Source: Piscicola geometra
Lineage: Eukaryota > Annelida > Clitellata > Hirudinida > Piscicolidae
Direction of reading: 5' to 3'
DNA: 64,000 nucleotides
Assembly: GCA_943735955.1 (NCBI GenBank)
Contig: OX030970.1
Coordinates: 5,563,124 to 5,627,123, forward strand
In this document: positions 20,880-30,944 of the stretch, one piece after another
Numbering within the stretch: the first letter of the stretch is position 1
Layout of the letters: each line of letters opens with the position of its first letter
Translations under genes and position numbers: made by a program
The notes under the pieces: model-generated
Seen by the model: only the letters and a program-made list of their open reading frames with translations
Database searches by the model: none
What the model was told of the DNA's origin: nothing

Positions 20880-21775
20880 TTTAGAATGGACTGTAAAAGT
20901 TGATAAAACTATAAAGAGTATGTATTTTACCTAGACTATATAGAGTACATTTTTTTTAAACTATAGAGAGTATATACTTTATTTGAACAATTGAAAATTA
21001 ATATAACCCAATTATTTACTTTTTAACGATTAAAAAACCATTAGTATTCATTAGCTTTTACTTCGGCTTTATAGCATCTCATAACCTATGATAATTCATA
21101 CTATTTATCATAAAATGTTTTTATTTACAGCTGCCATGAGTTTCTACAAACGTCGTCAAGTGTCCACAATTCTGACGAGTACACCTTACAAATATCAACT
21201 AATTAACGAGTTGAAAAAAAAAAACTATAAAGAGTTAAGCAATTTTTGAAGAAGTTAACCAGTAAAAGTCGAAATAAAAACTAAAAAGCCTAGAGCAAAA
21301 AAATGTTAAATTTGCAAAATTAATCTAAAAGCTAAATTTAATTTTATTTGGTAAATTTGAATTTCAATAAAAATTTACATTAAAATACAAACTGGTGAAT
21401 TTCTTTGGATAACTAAATAATTTCGACGATAAATACAATTTTTTAATGATTTTTTTTATAAATACAATATAAATTCATCTTAAGGAACAGAGCATTCCAT
21501 TTTGAGTACCCAGTTGCTCAACATGGAATTTTTTGGTGTTCATGTTTGAAATTAAAAAAACTTGTGTTTCTTTTTTTATCTAGTTTTATGTTTGAGCTCA
21601 CATAACTAGACAAGGTATCAATATAATGGCTGGATAAATTTAAATTTAAATTATTTATTACCAATTAAGCTATGAGGCTACGTTTAAAAATCGTCTCGAC
21701 TTGTGCAACCTCAACTTATATTTTCGTATAGGTTTAACCCTGCAAGTGGATTTTTTTATTGTCAAGTATATTCCA
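20880..21775. other. AT-rich intron sequence, no gene seen
   Basis: AT-rich sequence between the interspersed repeat and the FReD exon at 21784. CCCAGTTGCTCAACATGGAA near 21510 could be the opposite end of the element starting at 20515, but this is weak. Confidence 0.4.
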
Positions 21776-21783
21776 CGGTCTAC

Positions 21784-21920
21784 CGTGTATTTCTTGTCTG
21801 CAGTGAAAACGCAGTAGACGGGGCGAATGGCGTTTTTGATGGAGATCCAGTAAAGGCCATTGTCTGACTCGTCGACTCCTGGAACGTCGTGGCAGTCTTC
21901 CTCGTCTGTGGTGAACGATT
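21784..21920 (-). CDS. Fibrinogen-related protein gene, FReD N-terminal exon
   Basis: The acceptor ATTATTTTAG precedes 21920, and the donor ACG/GTAGAC is placed after 21784. It encodes SFTTDEEDCHDVPGVDESDN and GLYWISIKNAIRPVYCVFTA. This is the start of a FReD: D-C-x-D/H-V, then G-x-Y-x-I, then V-Y-C-x-F/M, giving the first two conserved Cys. The exon starts with two bases completing a codon, so it does not join directly to the first exon (phase 0) and at least one intervening exon is expected between 21920 and 36449. That 14.5-kb interval is almost entirely transposons. Confidence 0.75.
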
Positions 21921-21984
21921 CTAAAATAATGAGCTTCGAGTAGTTAAAATTTTTTATATTTATAAATGAAGTGAAGAAAAATAG

Positions 21985-22390
21985 AAAAAAGACGTCAACT
22001 GAATTAGGAAGATAAAAGGTAATAAGTCGCTTGGGCCAGATGAAATACCGGTGCAGGCATGGAGGTGTTTGAAAAAAACTGCCGTCGAGTTCTCAAGAGG
22101 TTTTTTAATGAAAAGATGACAGAAGATTGGAGAAAATGGGTTCTGGTGTCTGTTTTTTATAAAAGAGAATCGCAAGCTGTTGACATTCACAGAAGCATAA
22201 AGTTACCAGCCACGTCTTACAAATATGGGAAAATGAAACTGAAAGCAGGTTGAGAGAAAGGGTTAATACAAGCAAACAACAGTATGGCTTCAAGCCAATG
22301 AAGAGCTTCACAGACCTTTTGTTTGCTTTATTAATTCTGATGGAAAAGAATGGAGAAGTGCATAAGGATCTAGGAATGAGCGTTTAGAGA
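21985..22390 (+). pseudogene. Reverse transcriptase fragment (RTE-like)
   Basis: Split frames give NKSLGPDEIPVQAWRCL, then LKRFFNEKMTEDWRKWVLVS and VFYKRESQAVD, then RERVNTSKQQYGFKPMKSFT and DLLFALLILMEKNGEVHKDL. These are the RT finger motifs (G-P-D-x-I-P, W-x-x-x-x-x-V-x-x-x-x-K, Q-x-G-F) of an RTE/Craniata-type LINE. Frameshifts are present and the palm motifs are absent. Confidence 0.7.
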
Positions 22391-22852
22391 TTTTAGGTTA
22401 AACAATTAATTTTCACTGTGATGAAATAATTTAACGAAGTTATCGTTAAAAGATGTTAGCTTTGAATTTTTTTAACGAAAATTTTAGTTAACTGCCGCAA
22501 ATTATTGTTAAAATTCGTTAAAACTCGTTCACAAAATTTATAATGAATTTTTATTATTATTATTGGCAGTGGCGCAACCAGATCTTTTCAAAGGGTCTCG
22601 CAATTTTTCGAAAATCGATGAGTTTTTTTGGTAAATGGGGGGGGGGGGGTAATGAATTTTTCAATATGCTATAGGACAATGATGTTTTCTCTGGATGGCC
22701 ATCGGGTCTTTATCTCACGAAACATTTCATATATCAACACAGAACATAGAGATCCCACCAAAATAACACTAACATGTCACAAATCCTGAGAAGAAATAGT
22801 AGTAGTAGTAGTCTTTATAGTGCCTTTGTCTCAACACTTCAAATCTTTTTCT

Positions 22853-23752
22853 TCATCTTCCCCTTTCTCTCCTCTCCCTCTGTCTCCAGATTGCTCCCAC
22901 ACTTCTCAGCACCACTTCTTCCATCCTCCGATCCTCTTCCTGGTAACCAAGGACCCCTTCCATCGGGTCCTGTTTTCCACGCTCCCTTCTCCAAACCGTC
23001 AGCCATTCTTCTCTCCACTCTTCATACAACCCACACTCTAGCAAAACGTGCCTCTCATTCTCTTCCTCCCCACAAACACACTTCCTATCCTCCTTCTCAT
23101 ACTTCCAGCGCACAATTTCATTATTCCTTACCGTCAAGCTATTTTCCCTACACATCATCCTAACTTTCGCTCCATCTGAACCATCTACATATTTTTCCAA
23201 CTTCCTGCTTTCTGACTTCTCCTCACGGTATCTTCTCAATCTTTCACTTTTCTGTATCTTATTCCCCCATTCCTCTCTTCCCTTTTGTTGGATCCTCTTC
23301 ACCAGCTCCCTTTCCCCCATCCCTCCGATCTCTCTTTCTGAAACGCCCATCATAAACACTCTTGCTCGTGCGCCTTTTCCTCCACGTACCATTCTGCTCA
23401 TAACCTCCACATCCAATTTTTTTCCTAAGTTGGCTACACCTCTCCACCATTTAGATTTCTTACCTATCTCCTCTACACATGCTCTACCTACTCTTCCTAC
23501 TATATCTTTCCCCTCTAATGTCCTAATCACAAAGTCTGTCATGACCTTAGCCTCTCTTTCCCAGAATGTATTCCAGGCTGTTTCACCATGTACTACGACA
23601 TTTCTCACGCTAGTCTCTACCCCCCATATCCATCTCCCAAACTTAGTCTGCAAAACCTCTAACTTCTTTCTCTCCTTAGCTGACCAACCAACTGCTGCAA
23701 CCCCATACATTATCTTTCCTACAACCAAGCTTTTCCATGCCTCCCTGCCCAT
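22853..23752 (-). CDS. LINE F ORF2 C-terminal part with CCHC-like motif
   Basis: A 299-codon open frame continues the RT after a frameshift near 23760. It starts in the thumb/connection region (VVGKIMYGVAAVGWSAKERK, LEVLQTKFGRWIWG), passes a long Arg/Glu/Lys-rich segment and ends with KCVCGEEENERHVLLECGLY, a C-x-C-x(7)-H-x(4)-C arrangement found at the C-terminus of many non-LTR ORF2 proteins and thought to bind nucleic acid. The same protein would include the RT at 23783-24778. The frame is long for a dead element, so the copy is fairly young. Confidence 0.8.
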   Translation of the reverse strand: MGREAWKSLVVGKIMYGVAAVGWSAKERKKLEVLQTKFGRWIWGVETSVRNVVVHGETAWNTFWEREAKVMTDFVIRTLEGKDIVGRVGRACVEEIGKKSKWWRGVANLGKKLDVEVMSRMVRGGKGARARVFMMGVSEREIGGMGERELVKRIQQKGREEWGNKIQKSERLRRYREEKSESRKLEKYVDGSDGAKVRMMCRENSLTVRNNEIVRWKYEKEDRKCVCGEEENERHVLLECGLYEEWREEWLTVWRRERGKQDPMEGVLGYQEEDRRMEEVVLRSVGAIWRQRERRERGR

Positions 23753-23782
23753 GATAAAACGACTTCCCGATCTTTTTGCTCC

Positions 23783-24778
23783 TTATTTTACCATGCCGGT
23801 TAGGCTTCCAACGTTTCTCATCATTTCACCAAATTGATAAATCCCCCCCTTTTTTTCTCCTTTAAGCTTTAATCCTAAATACCTTACCTCATCACATTTT
23901 CTTATGGTCCTTCCTCTAATTACCCATTCTTGACATCCTTCCATACCTGTATTACCAACCAGTTCCACAACTTTAGATTTCTCTTCATTCAGTTTCATTC
24001 CATATTCCTCTAACACCTTCAGTACATCCTCTAACACTATTTTCATATTATCTTCATTTTCCGCCGTCACTAGGATGTCGTCAGCATAAAGCATTCCTCC
24101 AAACCTCCACTCTTTCCTACTATCTTCCCTACCCATTTGATTGTGTACTTTCATCACTACCCCGGCTCGATGGTTATCCAGGACCGCTGCCACATCCCTA
24201 CTGTATAGATTGAAGAGGATTGGAGATAAAGGACAACCCTGTCTAACTCCACTTGTGCACGTAACCCATTCTGTCTCCAAGTCCCCCAACACAAATCTCA
24301 CTCTGTTATTTTCATACACCTCCCTCAACACCCTTAAAATTCTTCCACCCATTCCCATTTTCTCTAACACTTCAAACAATTTACCTCTGTTCACCCTATC
24401 ATATGCCTTTTCTAAGTCTAAGCCCGCTACCAATAGTCTTTCACCTCTTGCCTTTGCAATTTCAACAACCCGCCCTAACATATAGAGGTTATCATCCCCA
24501 CGCCTCCCTCTTCTAAACCCTCCCTGTGTTTCATTAATTATACAATTACTTTCTGCCCATCTCTCCACTCGTTCTCCCAAAATAATCATCATTAGCTTAT
24601 ATAAAATGCTGCTAATTGCTACCGGTCGATAATTCTTAATTTTCCGTCTCTCCCCTCCTTTATGAATTAGGACGACCCGACTATACCTCCAACTTTTCGG
24701 TACCTCACCTCCTTCTAATATATTATTAAACCAATTTCTCACCTCTTCTCTTCCTCTACATTTCAACGACTTCAACAA
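23783..24778 (-). CDS. LINE F reverse transcriptase domain
   Basis: A 331-codon open frame holds all central RT motifs: NYRPVAISSILYKLMMIILG, ETQGGFRRGRRGDDNLYMLG, VAGLDLEKAYDRVNRGKLFE (first catalytic Asp), TSGVRQGCPLSPILFNLYSR, and LYADDILVTAENEDNMK (YADD catalytic pair), then YGMKLNEEKSKVVEL and VRYLGLKLKGE. The enzyme would perform target-primed reverse transcription in the nucleus. Upstream, a linker frame lies at 25073-25354 and the endonuclease end at about 25480-25617, separated by frameshifts. There is no 5' end or ORF1, so the copy is 5'-truncated and inactive as it stands. Confidence 0.88.
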   Translation of the reverse strand: MLKSLKCRGREEVRNWFNNILEGGEVPKSWRYSRVVLIHKGGERRKIKNYRPVAISSILYKLMMIILGERVERWAESNCIINETQGGFRRGRRGDDNLYMLGRVVEIAKARGERLLVAGLDLEKAYDRVNRGKLFEVLEKMGMGGRILRVLREVYENNRVRFVLGDLETEWVTCTSGVRQGCPLSPILFNLYSRDVAAVLDNHRAGVVMKVHNQMGREDSRKEWRFGGMLYADDILVTAENEDNMKIVLEDVLKVLEEYGMKLNEEKSKVVELVGNTGMEGCQEWVIRGRTIRKCDEVRYLGLKLKGEKKGGIYQFGEMMRNVGSLTGMVK

Positions 24779-25072
24779 CTCCCCAGTTACCCCTTCTTCA
24801 TCCGCTGCTTTTCCTAGTTAAAGTTTTTTCAGTGCCCGTTCAAATTCATTCTTACTGATGCTTCCTTCATCCTCCATTTGGATACTTTCTTTTTCGATGT
24901 TCATCGTGGCTTTTCTCTCCGTGTTTAGAAACTTTCCCTATGTATTGAGTATGCACTCTGCCAGCTCTTCTTTCCCTTTCCAAACACCACCCTCTTCATC
25001 CACCAGATCCTCTACCTCCATTAATTTTTTTCCTTTCCCCATAAACTTATTCAACTCTCTTAACATATTTCT

Positions 25073-25354
25073 CTATTTTTCATTCCCTCTTCCCATGCAT
25101 TCCATTCTTCTTCTATTCCACTCTGTTATTTTCTTCGGAACCAATTCACTCGCTATCTGTTTTCGAAAGAGGTATTGCTCCCAAGCTTCTTTCGTCTTTG
25201 CTGCTCCTCTTCCAAGTTGCTTTTCTCTTCGCCTATGCTCCCTACTCCATTCTTTCCTTCTCTTCACGGCTTCTTCCACCTCCACATCCCACCAATCTAT
25301 GTGATGGTGTCTTGGTTTCTCCACTTCGAATCTTCTTGCTACTCTTCTAATCAA
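25073..25354 (-). pseudogene. LINE F endonuclease-RT linker fragment
   Basis: A 93-codon open stretch, Arg/Glu/Lys-rich (DWWDVEVEEAVKRRKEWSRE, YLFRKQIASELVPKKITEWN), typical of the helical linker between APE and RT in non-LTR elements. Frames before and after are shifted relative to it. Confidence 0.7.
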
Positions 25355-25689
25355 CTCTTCTATATTCTCCTCTTTGTTTTTATTTATTTCTGTTTCAACC
25401 TCCCCGCCCCAGAGTTCTAAACTCTCCTCCTTAATGACCTTTTTCTTCTTCTTTTTTTTCTTTGATCTTTATTCTTGTGCCACTTCATCTTTACCGCCAC
25501 CATACAATGATCACTTTCCACTACATCCCCAAGCTCACCAACCCACCCTTCTACCACTTCTTTCTTTCCTTTATCGTTTGTTAGTACCAAGTCTAACCCA
25601 AACTCTTTCTTGCCACCACTAGACTTAACTACACTTTTAAATCTTTACACTTTTTATATGTAACTTTTCAAAGCCATGACACAGTATAT

Positions 25690-26216
25690 AAAAAACAAAT
25701 CAGATAGACAAAATAACTCTTGAGCTTTCAGAATTATCCAACCTTCATGGAAAGGATGCTGAAACTGTGTAAAGACAGCTCAAAATCACATCAACACATC
25801 AAGTTTACGTGCATATCAGTCTGATCTCATTGCATGTATCGAACTGCAAGAATTCATTTGAGCAACAAGCCTTCAGCCCGAGTTGCATTATATGCTCGAT
25901 GTTGTTCTGAGTCTGCCAGTTACTTCATCAGATGCAGAAAGAGCATTTTCTAAACTTTGGCTTATTAAAATTCATCTTAAGACGACTGTATCTGCATGTC
26001 GTTTGCAAAGCTTGTTTGAGAATATCTGCTACCAAAACCGCTACTGCACTTCTTCCAGTAAATGAAATGGTGAGAAGATTTTCACAAACTGATCGAAAAA
26101 TTATTTTGCAACTGAGAACACATCAAAATATAGTTGAAACTAAATATTTGAAAAAAATTATAGACGGTTTAGGATCTCATATCAAACTTATTTTTTTACT
26201 TTTTACCTTAGTTTAA
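25690..26216 (+). pseudogene. hAT-1 transposase C-terminal remnant
   Basis: Frames alternate: ELSNLHGKDAETV, then MLDVVLSLPVTSSDAERAFS and KLWLIKIHLKTTVSACRLQS, then ISATKTATALLPVNEMVRRF, SQTDRKIILQLRTH. The LPVTSSDAERAFSKL block is the hAT dimerisation motif. One or two frameshifts and a stop separate the pieces. The same region, equally broken, occurs at 56800-57290 and 6542-6960. Confidence 0.8.
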
Positions 26217-27419
26217 AAAATGATGACGTAACTTTAAGAATACTATGCAACTTAGTTTGTAGTCTTTCTTTTGTATCATTAATAAACTATCTAAACTCTT
26301 TATCAATTATAGTAGTTTTTATTTAGCCCATTGACCGCCGCTACCCGAGAAAAAAAGTTAAAATGAATTTTACATTTAGACTTGCATTATATGGTTATGA
26401 GAATAACTCAAGAAAAATTGAAAACAATTATTTCATAAGTTTTAATGAGGCAAAATGTTGCGAAAACGCAACATGAGCGGGAAGTGTGACATACTTATGT
26501 ACAGTAAGAAATCATAAATAAATTAATTCAAACCACATTTATTAATTAGAAATAAATTTCAATTGCAAATAGTTCGATAAAATGCAGACTTCTAATTGTT
26601 TTATTTGTTATAATATTAATAATAATTATTTTAATTAGAACAAAGCAAATTATTTGAAGTGAATTACAACAGCACACTCACAAACTGTCGTGCTGTTTCA
26701 AAGACGACACTGACGACGAATGTTATCTTTATATTAATTTTTTATTCAACCTATTGGAGGTTAAAAAATTATATTATTTTCAATAAAAGCTTCAAGTGTG
26801 AAGCATTTGCGGTTTGGAATTTTTATCGAAATATAAAAATCAACATTCATCTACAAAATTCAACTTTTATTTTTAATTTTATAAATTTCACAATACATTA
26901 ACATTGAAATAAAAAAAATTTTAATTATAAGACTAGACTTATTAAAAATTATATGAAATCATATTATGTCAAAGTTGCGAAAACGCACCATTGATTTTTA
27001 AAAGCATTGAAAACGTTTTACAAGTTATTTTGAATATTTAAAAAAATAATTCAAGTATTAACTATCTTTTCACACTGAAATTAAGACTAAATTTGTATAA
27101 ATATACTAAAAATCGAACGAAAAAATTGAACAATTATCTAAGCGACAAAAGATTGTTTTGAGAAATTTTAAATGTGAACAGGATATAAAAGACTATAAAC
27201 AATAAAATTAAAAAAGTTGAAATTTAATTTATAAAATTAAATTTTAAAATTTGTTGTACAAAATATGTGGAAAAAAACTCGGTATAAAAACAGCAAAAAA
27301 ATATAAAAATTGATGTTGCAAAACGCAACAGCTGCGGTAAATGGATTTTTTAAAAAAAATTTTATACTAAAGTTGAGCCCTTCCCAGCATTTTTTGCTGG
27401 TTGCGCCCCTGATTATTGG

Positions 27420-27925
27420 GAAATAATAGTTCATTATAGGTGTTTTTAAAAGATGTTTATATTATATAAAAAAATAGGTTGGGTTTGAATCTAATTTAAT
27501 TTTTATTTACTCTTTAATAGATAAATTGAACTTTTCAGGTTATCGGAATTAAACTTTTTTAACCTATATTATTGTTTTGCGGTACAGAAAATATTTGAAT
27601 ACATTTTATAGAAAGAGATTCTTCATTTTAAAAGTTGCATTTCATCAAGATTTGCAGCAGAACTTCTAGGCGGTAAAAAATTGAGCATAGTTCCTGCAAT
27701 TTGTCACCTTACAATGTAAGGTTTACACAAGAACAATGCATTTTAGAAGGTAATCCAGCTTATGTCATCCGCAGAGAAAGATGGATGTCAATAACCCATG
27801 GTTAAAAACTTCCATATCATTAGACCCCCAATTTTAAAATGTAAAAATTTTTTGAAAAAATGAAAGAGAACTAACAAGAAAACAGGGGAAAATTTTTTTA
27901 TAAAATAGGAAAATCCTCAAAACAA
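27420..27925. other. AT-rich, no gene; short repeat
   Basis: GCAGAACTTCTAGGCGGTAA near 27655 is close to the reverse complement of CACCGCCTAGAAGTTCTGTT near 15878, so a small dispersed repeat is present. Nothing coding is seen. Confidence 0.4.
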
Positions 27926-27967
27926 TACAAAAATGAACGTAGAATATAAAGAAAATATATTTGTAAA

Positions 27968-28413
27968 AATAACAATGAAGAATAATGTTAAAATTCTTAT
28001 TGGATGTATTTATCGGAGTCCATCATCAAATGATATTAACTTAGACAATTTAGTTAATTTATTTTACGAAATTAATAATATGGAAAAAAAACAATAATTT
28101 ACGCATATAATAATTACTGGAGATTTTAACTTACCCGGGATAAATTGGTGTAATATGATAAGTAAAGATAAATTAAGTGAAAAGTTTGTGGAATGCATTA
28201 GAGATTGTTTTCTGGAACAAGTAGTTGATAAACCAACGAGATACCGAATCAAGCAAGAGCCATCTTTACTAGACCTAATAATAACTAATGAACGTAACAA
28301 TATAGATAATCTTAAGTTTCTTGACCCTTTGGGAAAAAGCGACCATATTGTTATGTCTTTTGAACTACTTTGTCAAACGCAAATCATTAAATCTAATGTG
28401 ATAGTTAAATTAT
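27968..28413 (+). pseudogene. LINE A APE endonuclease, C-terminal half
   Basis: Reads MNVEYKENIFVKITMKNNVK, ILIGCIYRSPSSNDINLDNL, a stop and shift, then IIITGDFNLPGINWCN, IRDCFLEQVVDKPTRYRIKQ, SLLDLIITNERNNID and GKSDHIVMSFELL. CIYRSP, the GDFN loop and the SDH catalytic histidine are the diagnostic motifs of apurinic-type endonucleases that nick the target DNA. The N-terminal catalytic Asn/Glu are missing by truncation. The stop near 28097 and the frame change before 28447 break the link to the RT. Confidence 0.85.
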
Positions 28414-28446
28414 AAAAAGGCTAATTTTGAAAAAATAAAACAAGAG

Positions 28447-30573
28447 ATGAATATCGATTGGGATGTATTAATGGAAAATATAGATACAAACGATCAGTTT
28501 GAATTATTTATGAATAAACTAAATAATGTCATAAATATAAATATAAATACACCAATAAAGACAAACAAAGAGAGATTATACAAAACCCCACTGAGTAAAG
28601 ATACAAGAAAATTTTTGAGAAAAAAACATAGACAATGGGAGTGTTATATAAAGGAAAGAAGCAATAAAAATTATGAACTTTACAAAATAGCAAGAAACAA
28701 AGCAAAAAAAGCAATGATAATAGAACGGAAACAACAGGAGCGTCAAATTGCGTTATGTTCAAAATCTAATCCTAAAAAATTTTGGGCATTTATAAATTCC
28801 AAAAGAAAAACTCGGAGTGGCATATCCGAGCTGCACCTAATAGGATGTGACGGATCGATGACCATTGCGACAACTGATTTGGAAAAGGCAGAGTGTCTCA
28901 ATAATTTCTTTAAAAGTGTATTTACAGAGGAAAGTAATGAAAATTTTAACAGAATAGATAATATAACATTTAAAGAAAGATCTAATGATGGAGATGTCAC
29001 AAGGGATGAAGTTTATAACTTATTAAAAGAAATAAATGTAACAAAAGCCCCAGGTCCAGATGGTGTTCATCCCATAGTATTATCAAAATTAATAAATATA
29101 ATACATACACCCTTATGTAACATTTTTAATAGCTCATTAAATAGCGGTATAATATCAGGAGATTGGAAAAAAGGGGAAATAATACCGATATTTAAAAAAG
29201 GAGATAAAAAAGAGGTATCAAATTATAGGCCAGTTAGTTTAACTAGTATAACCTGTAAACTAATGGAAAAAGTAATAAGAAAAAGAATAGAACAACATAT
29301 GAATTTAAATGATTTATTTAGCAAAAGACAATATGGTTTTATTGGAGGACGGTCGACTTCATTACAACTACTAATGGTAATGGATAATTGGACTAGTATT
29401 TTAGACAAAGGAGGGGTAATCGATGTTATTTACACTGATTTTATGAAAGCATTTGATAAGGTACCGCATAAAAAATTAATATATAAATTAGAAAATTATG
29501 GAATTGGTTATAAAACATGCAGGTGGATAAGTAATTTTCTAAATGATAGGGTACAGAGGGTTAATGTTAATGGTGTTAAATCACAATGGGTAAAAGTAAA
29601 AAGTGGCATTCCCCAAGGATCAGTCTTGGGTCCATTATTATTTGTTTTATTTATCAACGATCTGCCAGAGAGAGTGAGTTCAAATATATTTATGTACGCT
29701 GATGATTGTAAAATATATCAACAAATTAATGAAATAAAGGACCAAACAAAGCTACAAGAAGATATAAACAAAGTAGTGGAATGGAGTGTACAATGGGACC
29801 TGAGACTTCATCCGCATAAATGTAAACTATTGCAGTTATACAGAAATAAAAAGGAAGAAAGAGTTTATTCTATGCAGGATTATGAAGGAAGTCAGGTAGT
29901 TTTGGAAAGTATAGAGTATGAAAAAGACCTTGGTGTAATTATAGACAAGAATTTAAAATTCCATATACACATACAAAAACAAGTAAATAAAGCTAACCAA
30001 TTATTAGGGCTAATAAGAAGAACGTTTAAATTTATTGATATAAAAACATTTAGATTATTATTCAAAGGTATAGTTAGGCCCCATCTAGAATATCTTAGCA
30101 GTGTGTGGAGTCCTTCGTTGAAGAATCAGATTGATTGCATAGAAGGTGTACAAAGAAGGGCTACAAAAATGCTACCTGGACTAGGAGACAAGACGTACAA
30201 CGATAGACTTAAAGTAATTAAGTTACCAACATTAAAATACCGAAGACTTCGAGGGGACATGATCGAAACCTATAAAATACTTAATAATAAATATGATAGT
30301 AAAATAACGGAGGATATTTTCACACTTAATACAAGGCAATCAAGAGGTAATTCACTACAATTATCCAAAAAACAGTGCCAAAAGAATACAAGAAATTTTT
30401 TTTATACTCATAGAGTGGTAACAGTCTGGAATAGCTTGCCTGATGAGATCGTAAAAGCTGAAAATACAGATAAATTTAAAAGAAAATTAGATAAATACTG
30501 GGAAAACCATCCCATGATGTACAACTATAAGTGCGACTATGACATAATAGTAAAAAATAATTCAAATACATAA
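28447..30573 (+). CDS. LINE A reverse transcriptase ORF (708 codons)
   Basis: The longest ORF in the window. Motifs in order: KAPGPDGVHPIVLSKL, VSNYRPVSLTSITCKLMEKV, SKRQYGFIGGRSTSLQLLMV, DVIYTDFMKAFDKVPHKKLI (first Asp), KSGIPQGSVLGPLLFVLFIN, FMYADDCKIYQQINE (YADD), LHPHKCKLLQLYRNK, EKDLGVIIDKNLKF, then the connection region GIVRPHLEYLSSVWSP and VQRRATKMLPGLGDKTYNDR, LKYRRLRGDMIETYKI, and the end FYTHRVVTVWNSLPDEIVKA. It is the jockey/CR1-type RT used in target-primed reverse transcription. All catalytic Asp are intact, so the insertion is recent. The ATG at 28447 is probably only the first in-frame Met after a frameshift; the native protein would begin in the endonuclease. Copy 39000-45415 shows the missing 5' part, including a putative ORF1. 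Confidence 0.92.
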   Translation: MNIDWDVLMENIDTNDQFELFMNKLNNVINININTPIKTNKERLYKTPLSKDTRKFLRKKHRQWECYIKERSNKNYELYKIARNKAKKAMIIERKQQERQIALCSKSNPKKFWAFINSKRKTRSGISELHLIGCDGSMTIATTDLEKAECLNNFFKSVFTEESNENFNRIDNITFKERSNDGDVTRDEVYNLLKEINVTKAPGPDGVHPIVLSKLINIIHTPLCNIFNSSLNSGIISGDWKKGEIIPIFKKGDKKEVSNYRPVSLTSITCKLMEKVIRKRIEQHMNLNDLFSKRQYGFIGGRSTSLQLLMVMDNWTSILDKGGVIDVIYTDFMKAFDKVPHKKLIYKLENYGIGYKTCRWISNFLNDRVQRVNVNGVKSQWVKVKSGIPQGSVLGPLLFVLFINDLPERVSSNIFMYADDCKIYQQINEIKDQTKLQEDINKVVEWSVQWDLRLHPHKCKLLQLYRNKKEERVYSMQDYEGSQVVLESIEYEKDLGVIIDKNLKFHIHIQKQVNKANQLLGLIRRTFKFIDIKTFRLLFKGIVRPHLEYLSSVWSPSLKNQIDCIEGVQRRATKMLPGLGDKTYNDRLKVIKLPTLKYRRLRGDMIETYKILNNKYDSKITEDIFTLNTRQSRGNSLQLSKKQCQKNTRNFFYTHRVVTVWNSLPDEIVKAENTDKFKRKLDKYWENHPMMYNYKCDYDIIVKNNSNT

Positions 30574-30689
30574 ACATAAATATATATATATTTATTATTA
30601 TTATTTTTATAACCATTATAGAGGTCAAAAGATCTGCGTGGTTTTAACTCCCTAAACTAAACTAAACTAAACTTGACCAAAAAAACGGA

Positions 30690-30885
30690 GGAAAACAAAT
30701 GTAGCTTTAGATTCGGAAGATGAAGATACATCAATTTTTACTTTATTAATCATTCAACGTTATAGAAGGGAATTTGAGGTAGGCTTAGAAAATTGTCTTC
30801 TTGTTTCGTGGCATCAACATAAAGCAGCATATCCGACTCTTGCGAAACCGGATCAAATTAGATGCGTTAAATTTACCTTTTAGAT
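30690..30885 (+). pseudogene. Possible hAT C-terminal scrap
   Basis: An open segment with VALDSEDEDTSIFTLLIIQR and LLVSWHQHKAAYPTLAKPDQ. The W-x-x-H-x-x-x-Y-P-x-L-A pattern recalls the region preceding the hAT dimerisation motif, but nothing follows and no ends are visible. Very tentative. Confidence 0.3.
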
Positions 30886-30944
30886 AAATCATGCCTTTGT
30901 TCATTATTTTATATATTATACTTTTGACCTAGTTCCAAGGTTGT

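Larger units (their letters stand above)
22793..25617 (-). mobile_element. LINE F, 5'-truncated non-LTR retrotransposon inside hAT-1
   Basis: The minus strand carries, in order, the end of an APE endonuclease (GELGDVVESDHCMVAVKMKW near 25560-25490), a linker, reverse transcriptase, and a C-terminal CCHC-like domain, ending in a (TAC)n tail at 22797-22811. Comparison with the uninterrupted element at 57370-57380 sets the insertion between CTGAGAA and ACTAG. A microsatellite rather than poly(A) 3' end is usual in several LINE clades. Clade is not assigned. Base composition (pyrimidine-rich plus strand) differs sharply from the flanking AT-rich DNA. Confidence 0.88.
22567..27411 (+). mobile_element. 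hAT-1 complete copy, split by LINE F, with 8-bp TSD
   Basis: Begins CAGTGGCGCAACCAG and ends with CTGGTTGCGCCCCTG, a 15-bp imperfect terminal inverted repeat. Identical 8-bp flanks ATTATTGG lie at 22559-22566 and 27412-27419. Removing LINE F (22793-25617) leaves about 2020 bp, close to the 2004 bp of the uninterrupted copy at 55609-57612. It keeps only the C-terminal part of a transposase and about 1.1 kb of 3' noncoding DNA, so it is non-autonomous. It lies in an intron of the fibrinogen-related gene. Confidence 0.9.
27929..30672 (+). mobile_element. LINE A, best-preserved copy (5'-truncated)
   Basis: Starts inside the endonuclease and runs through a long RT ORF to a 3' UTR with ATTATAGAGGTCAAAAGATC and a tail of (CTAAA)n. 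Order: EN C-terminal half (27968-28413), one frame change, RT ORF (28447-30573), 3' UTR. The 3' UTR is shared with the copies ending at 18668 (minus) and 45415 (plus). It lies in an intron of the fibrinogen-related gene, opposite in strand to the gene. Confidence 0.93.

Noticed and set aside
23430..24485. Plus-strand ORFs opposite LINE F
   Set aside because: Shadows of the minus-strand RT and C-terminal domains; Pro/Ser/Thr-rich without motifs.
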